The notes under the pieces were generated by a model that searched no databases, had not been told where the DNA came from, and was given only the letters and a program-made list of their open reading frames with translations. Of a stretch of 64,000 nt of DNA, positions 60,897 through 64,000 are shown one piece after another. A program made the position numbers and the translations under genes. Origin of the DNA: Heterostelium multicystogenum (taxonomy: Eukaryota; Evosea; Eumycetozoa; Acytosteliales; Acytosteliaceae); assembly GCA_003667245.1 (NCBI GenBank), contig RCNN01000015.1, positions 1 through 64,000 of the forward strand, written 5' to 3'. The stretch's first letter is position 1, and each line of letters starts with the position of its first letter.

Positions 60897-61790
60897 ATGG
60901 TTCTTTAGGAATAAATTTCTTGTAGTTTTTAGTTGGAGTATCTCTGTTATTTTGTTTCAATATTTCGGTTTCAAGTGGATCACTTGGTATTGATATATCT
61001 GACAGAGGATCAAGGAATCAGCTTTGCCTGTATGACTGAAAATACCTACGAATTTGCATCTGTTAGTTGCTTCGTAGCATCTGGAACTTTGAAATTTTTA
61101 ATTGTACTGAGAAGTAAGTTCAGATATATTTATATATATATATATCAATCTATGAAGATCAATGTTAAATTAATCATAAATCATTTCATACTGATCATTG
61201 ATGTAGTCTTAAAAATGCTGGAAATGCTGGAATCCCTTATGTAGATGTTATCTTTTCACCTTGCTTCACTTGTGGTAATCCAACACAACAGTTTTACACA
61301 TTGATGGGATATCTTAAACCTATTCGTCCTGAGTTTGGAATGGTTTGGATCCAGGTTGTCTATCCTAGTACATGGTCTAGCAATCAAACAAAATAATGTA
61401 CAGTTCTTGGAGGAAGTAATCAGCGAATCCAACAAATATTTAGTAAATCTTGGTATATTTACAAGTGAATCAGATTGGACTGAAATCATGGGTACCTTTA
61501 CAGCTGACTATCCACTTTGGTATCCATCACCTCGATAACAATCCATCTTTTGAGTAAGTAGGATCCTACTAATAATTCACCTGAGCATTGACTAAATAAT
61601 GATATTCAAATCAAAAAATATGAATGTAATAGTGACTTCAAGCCATTAATGGATGGAATAAACCTTATATGAAACAATTTAAAGCCAATTTGAACCAATG
61701 GTATGTATTATGAATAACATATCTATTATAAATAATCAATATTGACTATTATTTTCTCTTTAGCTATACAGTTTTACAATGAAACTATTC
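60897..61790 (+). pseudogene. EhLyso/GH25-like lysozyme, degenerate
   Basis: Related to the secreted Entamoeba-type lysozyme family (GH25-like fold) found in Dictyostelium. A signal-like segment (LVGVSLLFCFNISVSSGS) leads into GIDIS, the usual domain start. ISFACMTENTYEFASVSCFV, then an intron (about 61114-61209), NAGNAGIPYVDVIFSPCFTC and GNPTQQFYTLMGYL follow, then EFGMVWIQVVYPSTW, QFLEEVISESNKYLVNLGIF and WTEIMGTFTADYPLWY. A further intron (about 61556-61640) precedes NKPYMKQFKANLN; another (from about 61700) ends in a premature stop near 61785. The acidic pair normally found after the W of the GMVW strand (D-x-E) is Q-x-V here. Frames change near 60995, 61366 and 61535 and the C-terminal strand is missing, so it is probably inactive. 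Confidence 0.6.
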
Positions 61791-62212
61791 CTGTTTTAGG
61801 AATTAGGAAATAAAGGATTTTGTTGAACCTTAACTTTTATTTGAGAAAACTCAAATGATTAGTATTATTATTATTGGAATTATTTTATTTAGATTGACAG
61901 GACTTTACCAAGGTGAGAATAGGCTTCTCAATCAATACTGACAAAATCTTTTCAATCAAGGCATTTTCTGTATACTTCTGGTACAGGTGGCACCCACTAG
62001 AAAAGACCTAGCGGTGAAGTTTGGCAAAAGATGAAAAAACAAAAAAAAAAGGATTTTTTGATGAATTTAATTTGGAATTGATTGGATTTTTTTGAGACTC
62101 AAAAATTCATTCCTGCAAATCAACTTGTGGCTTTACTTTAATCCAACAAAATTCATTTTACAAATCACACAAATATATATATATAAAGATTGAAGAACAA
62201 ATATATATTAAA
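61791..62212. other. Intergenic, nothing recognised
   Basis: AT-rich spacer between two degenerate genes with att and poly-A tracts. No coding pattern is seen. Confidence 0.5.
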
Positions 62213-63716
62213 ATGGGAGATAGATTTGTTTTGTCTGTCACACGTTTATAACTATCAACTATTACCAATTATCTGAAATGAAATCGATCAAATTGTATTT
62301 ACTTTAGTGTGCAAGAGATGGTATGAACAAGAGAAAATATCTACCGAAATCCAATGATCAATTCACTCAGCTATTTTTAAATGACAATTCTTGTATGGTG
62401 AATACATTGGATTTTAAACAAACATCGATATCAATATTAACAATCATGATTAAGATGATGAGCCTGACTTTACAATACCTAAGAATATCGATAATATTTT
62501 TTTAGCATTCAGCAAATCAAAGATGCACAAATTTACCAATGTCATTCAAAGAGAAACTTGAGGAATCAAATGTGAACAAGATTTTATATTATGTTCGGTT
62601 GAAAACTAATTTCGGTCAGTTTCCTGAGAATATAAAGACACTGTAATCTGGACCATGTGGATAGAGTGGAGGAGCTGGAAAAATGCCTGCCAAGCTCCCT
62701 GAAGACCCTAGGATTCAATAGCAACTTTAATCTTAACATTACATTTCCTTTATCATCTAGTATCACATACCTTGAATTTTCTGATGAATACAGGTACCTA
62801 TTGAATCAAGTATTCTACCACCTTACCTGCAAGTTCTTAAATGTCCAAAATCAAATCTAGAAATCGGATCTGCAGATGAAATACGACTTCCACAGACTTT
62901 GAAGGAAATGAGTGTAAACAATAGTTGGCTACAATACATCAAGGACTTGCCCCTTGCTAGATAAACTTTTATTCTATATTTTTTACGTGAAATTGGACCT
63001 TCTACTTTTACAACAAGGTGGACATTCTCTTTCGGTTACCCAACTTTATCTTATAAACTACCGAACAATACTCAGAGTAGGAGTGCTACCAACACAAACT
63101 AAGAATCTTAGATCTACGTTATGGAAACTTAAAATGCGAACCCAATGCTCTTTTACACTTGGATAAACTTGAGGATTTGAGCTTCTATGGTCCGATAGTA
63201 GAATCACTGGGAAGACTACCTTCAAGCCTATTTGATATTAAATATTTTCAACAATAATAGGAAAATCAATGAATTCTGTCAGATACCTCAAGGTCTAAGA
63301 GAACTTAGGATGGTTGGAACTGGAAATGAAGCCATAACGAGCGAATCACTACCTCAATCACTCCAACATCTAGAGGTAGAATTTGTAAGCTCATATCCAA
63401 TTACAAATCGAATCACTTCCGAATGGAATTGAATCCTTAAAAATTGATGGAAAATTCACCTTTAAACATCCAGAATCACTCCCCTAGTTCACTTAAATCA
63501 ATCAGTGTCAACTATTATTTCTTGAAAAACAATCCAATCATTCCATTATCAATTACTTCATTCACAATCTTATTTAAACACTCAACATCCTTCGCTAGAC
63601 GACTAAACAATGATCTCATACTCATTACCTATAAAAAACACAAATGCTTTAAGATCATACATTTTTCACAATTTGAAAGGTTGTTGGATGTATTGAACCA
63701 GAATACTATGTATTAG
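62213..63716 (+). pseudogene. F-box/LRR (FNIP-related) gene, degenerate
   Basis: Same family as the gene at 43117-44587. The F-box-like part (IVFTLVCKRWYEQEK, 62287-62330) lies in a different frame from the rest. Repeat pieces are scattered over three frames: CLPSSLKTLGFNSNFNL, FPLSSSITYLEFSDEY, IRLPQTLKEMSVNNSW, LHLDKLEDLSFYGPI, RLPSSLFDIKYF, IPQGLRELRMVGTGNE and SLPQSLQHLEVEF. The terminal piece SSLKSISVNYYFLKNNPIIP with SFARRLNNDLILITYKKH reaches a stop at 63716. Frame changes occur about every 100-300 bp, denser than in the housekeeping genes, so true decay is likely. Confidence 0.6.
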
Positions 63717-64000
63717 TTAAGTAAATGAATCATAACAACGAAACAATATTATTATTATTAAAATGTGAAATTTTAAATATATAAATATAGTATTAAATAA
63801 TAAATATATATAATTTATTTTAATTGACACATATGTGTGTGTTTGTTTCGTCCAATGCAATTCTGGACAACAACGAATAAAATTAGTACATAGGATTGAT
63901 ATGTTGGTTTCAAGATGTAATAAATAAATATGTAATTGTTGTGAATTTCCGAATAAAAATTTTAATATTATCTTAATCTGATGGTGATGCTGTGTTAAAA
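63717..64000. other. Intergenic window end, nothing recognised
   Basis: Very AT-rich sequence with att/ata tracts; no gene is visible before the window ends. Confidence 0.5.

Overview
The window looks like nuclear DNA of a dictyostelid social amoeba. Intergenic DNA is very AT-rich, introns are short GT-AG types, Asn/Thr/Ser homopolymer tracts are common, and several families are typical of dictyostelids: ComC-like EGF membrane proteins, F-box/LRR (FNIP-related) proteins, an EhLyso-type lysozyme and a mucin-like Thr/Ala repeat protein. The species cannot be named from sequence alone; it does not read like D. discoideum itself.

Layout. 0-1.5 kb (-): a decayed ankyrin-like gene. 2.2-4.3 kb (-): EXD2-type exonuclease. 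4.7-20 kb: a cell-surface block with two tandem ComC-like receptors (both -) flanking a secreted mucin-like gene (+). The two receptors share a nearly identical 1 kb 3' end but have diverged ectodomains. 20.7-32.2 kb: housekeeping and signalling genes, namely mitochondrial Hsp33 (+), UTP21/WDR36 (-), proteasome ATPase PSMC2/Rpt1 (+), an F-box/TBC RabGAP (-) and PKB/Akt (+). 32.6-33.9 kb: a Uma2/DUF820-like gene. 35-40.5 kb: a seven-TM GOST-type protein, COX10 and two small secreted/anchored proteins. 41-44.6 kb: a DEP protein and an F-box/LRR protein. 45.3-47.7 kb: CDC48/p97. 49.4-55 kb: a BRWD/PHIP-like WD40-bromodomain protein. 55.2-56 kb: a DDE transposase-like gene. 56.1-60.4 kb: HID1 and the NatC subunit NAA30. 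60.9-63.7 kb: a decayed lysozyme-like gene and a decayed F-box/LRR gene.

Almost every gene except cdcD carries one or more single-base frame breaks, very often inside homopolymers. They occur even in essential genes such as psmC2, cox10 and utp21. I infer that most are sequence or assembly errors rather than real lesions, so gene spans below are given across the breaks. Where coding matter is also interrupted by many stops (the ankyrin-like gene, ComC copy 2, the lysozyme-like gene and the last F-box gene) real decay is likely.

The most unusual items are the ComC-like pair with its homogenised 3' end around a mucin gene, a 54-bp-arm inverted repeat upstream of the mucin gene, the Uma2-like gene, the F-box/TBC fusion, and a PKB with DYG in place of DFG.
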